Source of the DNA: UMGS1668 sp035447605
GTDB lineage: Bacteria > Bacillota > Clostridia > Oscillospirales > Ruminococcaceae
Assembly (NCBI GenBank): GCA_035447605.1
Contig: DAOTHJ010000037.1
Coordinates: 1 to 6,811 of the forward strand
Length of the DNA: 6,811 nucleotides
Direction of reading: 5' to 3'
Shown here: in pieces, positions 5,885 to 6,811 of the stretch
Layout: the number at the start of each line of letters is the position of its first letter
Numbering within the stretch: position 1 is the first letter of the stretch
Translations under genes and position numbers: made by a program
Notes under the pieces: model-generated
The model's database searches: none
The model's input: only the letters and a program-made list of their open reading frames with translations
Told to the model about the DNA's origin: nothing

Positions 5885-5898
5885 ACCTGGGATCAGGT
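5885..5898 (-). repeat. Short inverted repeat just after the binding-protein stop codon
   Basis: ACCTG and CAGGT are perfect 5-bp arms around a 4-nt loop, 6 nt beyond the TGA stop on the minus strand. It is small and may be chance. It could add to the 3' end structure of the binding-protein message together with the larger stem-loop downstream. Confidence 0.25.
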
Positions 5899-5904
5899 TT
5901 TCGC

Positions 5905-6811
5905 TCAGCCCATGAGCGGGATGATGTTCTCATTCCACCAAGTGGAAATCTCGGCGCAGACAGCAGCATACTGAGCGGCATCGGAAATACCGACGGCGTT
6001 GGCATACTCGCTGGCCTGGAAGGTGGAATCCTGAATCTCCTGCGGGATCTCGACATCGGTTCTGGTCGGGACAGCGCCGGATTTGGCAAGGTTGATCTGG
6101 CCCTGATCAGAGAAGATGTATTCTCTGGCAAGAGCAGCGGCAAACGGGTTATCCGCCTTGGAGTTGATGACGGAAGCATATCCGACAAGGATTGCGCCGT
6201 CGGACGGAATACCGACCGTGAAGTTGTAGTTCGGGGTCTGATCACGATAGCCCAGAACATTGTAGGACCAAGAAACACCAAGCTCGACTTCGCCGGCCTG
6301 GATTCTGGCAAGAAGGATATCTCCGCTGTCGATACGGCCAGCCTGAGCCATCTCAGTCCAGAAATCATATGCAGGCTGCAGGTTCTCGAGGTCGCCGCCA
6401 AACGCATAGGCGGTAGCAACGACAACACCTTGTCCGGTGGCGCCGCCGACGACATCGCCGATGGTCAGTTTGTAGGTGCCGGTCTTGACGTCGGCCCAAG
6501 AGGTCGGGGCCGGATCGGTCGTGATGTCATTGTTGTAAATAAATGCGGTGCATCCGGTGTAGGCGATCATCCAGAGGCCCTCATCGTCTTTCGCCCAATC
6601 AGGGACGGAATCCCAATAAGAGGTCTTATAGCTCTGAACAAGACCCTCTTCGATGGCCTGAGCGGTGAATGCAAGACCAACGTCGCCAATATCTCTGGTT
6701 GCATCATTGGCGAACATATTCAGTTCCTCAGCGGAGCTCATATCTTCGTCCGTATGCTTATCCCATAAGTATCGGTCAGACCGGTCCAGCTTTCGCCCCA
6801 GTTTGCCCAGG
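5905..6811 (-). CDS. ABC transporter substrate-binding protein, PotD/FbpA/PhnS-like, 5'-truncated by the window and apparently frameshifted
   Basis: The readable C-terminal 285 or so codons encode a periplasmic-type binding protein of the spermidine/iron/phosphonate class. Recognisable features are DIGDVG followed by a hydrophobic strand, KTSYWDSVPDWAK, the GYTG segment near YTGCTAFIYNND, SWADVKTGTYK, a hinge region rich in Gly, GVSWSYNVLGY, and a C-terminal AAALAREYIFSDQGQ helix of the kind these proteins share. It would capture the solute outside the membrane for the two permeases. The window cuts off the N-terminus, so signal peptide and start are not visible. From 6809 to 6756 the sensible frame (WANWGESWTGLTDTYGIS) differs from the frame used from about 6759 to the stop at 5907, and it runs into TGA at 6740-6738. 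One base seems to be missing near 6757-6764. The ATG at 6741 in the downstream frame has no ribosome binding site and is not a real start. Pseudogene or sequence error are both possible. Confidence 0.8.
   Translation of the reverse strand, partial: LGKLGRKLDRSDRYLWDKHTDEDMSSAEELNMFANDATRDIGDVGLAFTAQAIEEGLVQSYKTSYWDSVPDWAKDDEGLWMIAYTGCTAFIYNNDITTDPAPTSWADVKTGTYKLTIGDVVGGATGQGVVVATAYAFGGDLENLQPAYDFWTEMAQAGRIDSGDILLARIQAGEVELGVSWSYNVLGYRDQTPNYNFTVGIPSDGAILVGYASVINSKADNPFAAALAREYIFSDQGQINLAKSGAVPTRTDVEIPQEIQDSTFQASEYANAVGISDAAQYAAVCAEISTWWNENIIPLMG

Noticed and set aside
5905..6741. Treating the ATG at 6741 as the real start of the binding protein
   Set aside because: There is no ribosome binding site before it, the product would lack a signal peptide and the first lobe, and binding-protein-like sequence continues upstream in another frame.
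5764..6768. Long plus-strand open frame opposite the substrate-binding protein gene
   Set aside because: It has no recognisable protein features and lies antisense to a clear binding-protein sequence.

Overview
This looks like a chromosomal fragment from a moderately GC-rich Clostridia bacterium, possibly of the Oscillospiraceae/Ruminococcaceae type. The basis is purine-rich GGAGG-like ribosome binding sites, frequent GTG and TTG starts, AT-rich sigma-A-type promoters set in GC-richer genes, and lipoprotein-type transport genes. I see no mobile element, CRISPR array, rRNA or confident tRNA.

Left part (1-1420): the 5' end of a lipoprotein substrate-binding protein gene leaves the window on the minus strand. 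A 154-bp AT-rich intergenic region with two divergent promoters separates it from a two-gene plus-strand operon. That operon encodes a small integral membrane protein of the 'small multi-drug export' family (COG2426/PF06695) and a single-pass membrane protein with a long helical tail and no recognised function. It ends at a strong bidirectional terminator at 1376-1421.

Right part (6811 down to 1571, all minus strand): a six-gene cluster in the order substrate-binding protein, permease, permease, ATPase, glycerophosphodiester phosphodiesterase (GDPD), GDPD. This matches the order of the enterobacterial ugpBAECQ system. However, the transporter subunits look like the polyamine/iron/phosphonate (PotABCD, FbpABC, PhnSTUV) class rather than the sugar-type UgpBAEC class. 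Neither GDPD has a signal peptide, so both should act in the cytoplasm. The simplest model is import of intact glycerophosphodiesters, or of a related phosphorylated compound, followed by cleavage to sn-glycerol 3-phosphate and an alcohol. The substrate is inferred from context and not shown by the sequence.

Three points deserve attention. The substrate-binding protein gene seems to carry a one-base frameshift near 6757-6764. A near-consensus promoter overlaps the end of the ATPase gene and is followed at once by a long palindrome, so the two GDPD genes can probably be transcribed separately from the transporter. A stem-loop without a proper T tract lies between the binding-protein gene and the first permease gene, which suggests differential expression within the operon.
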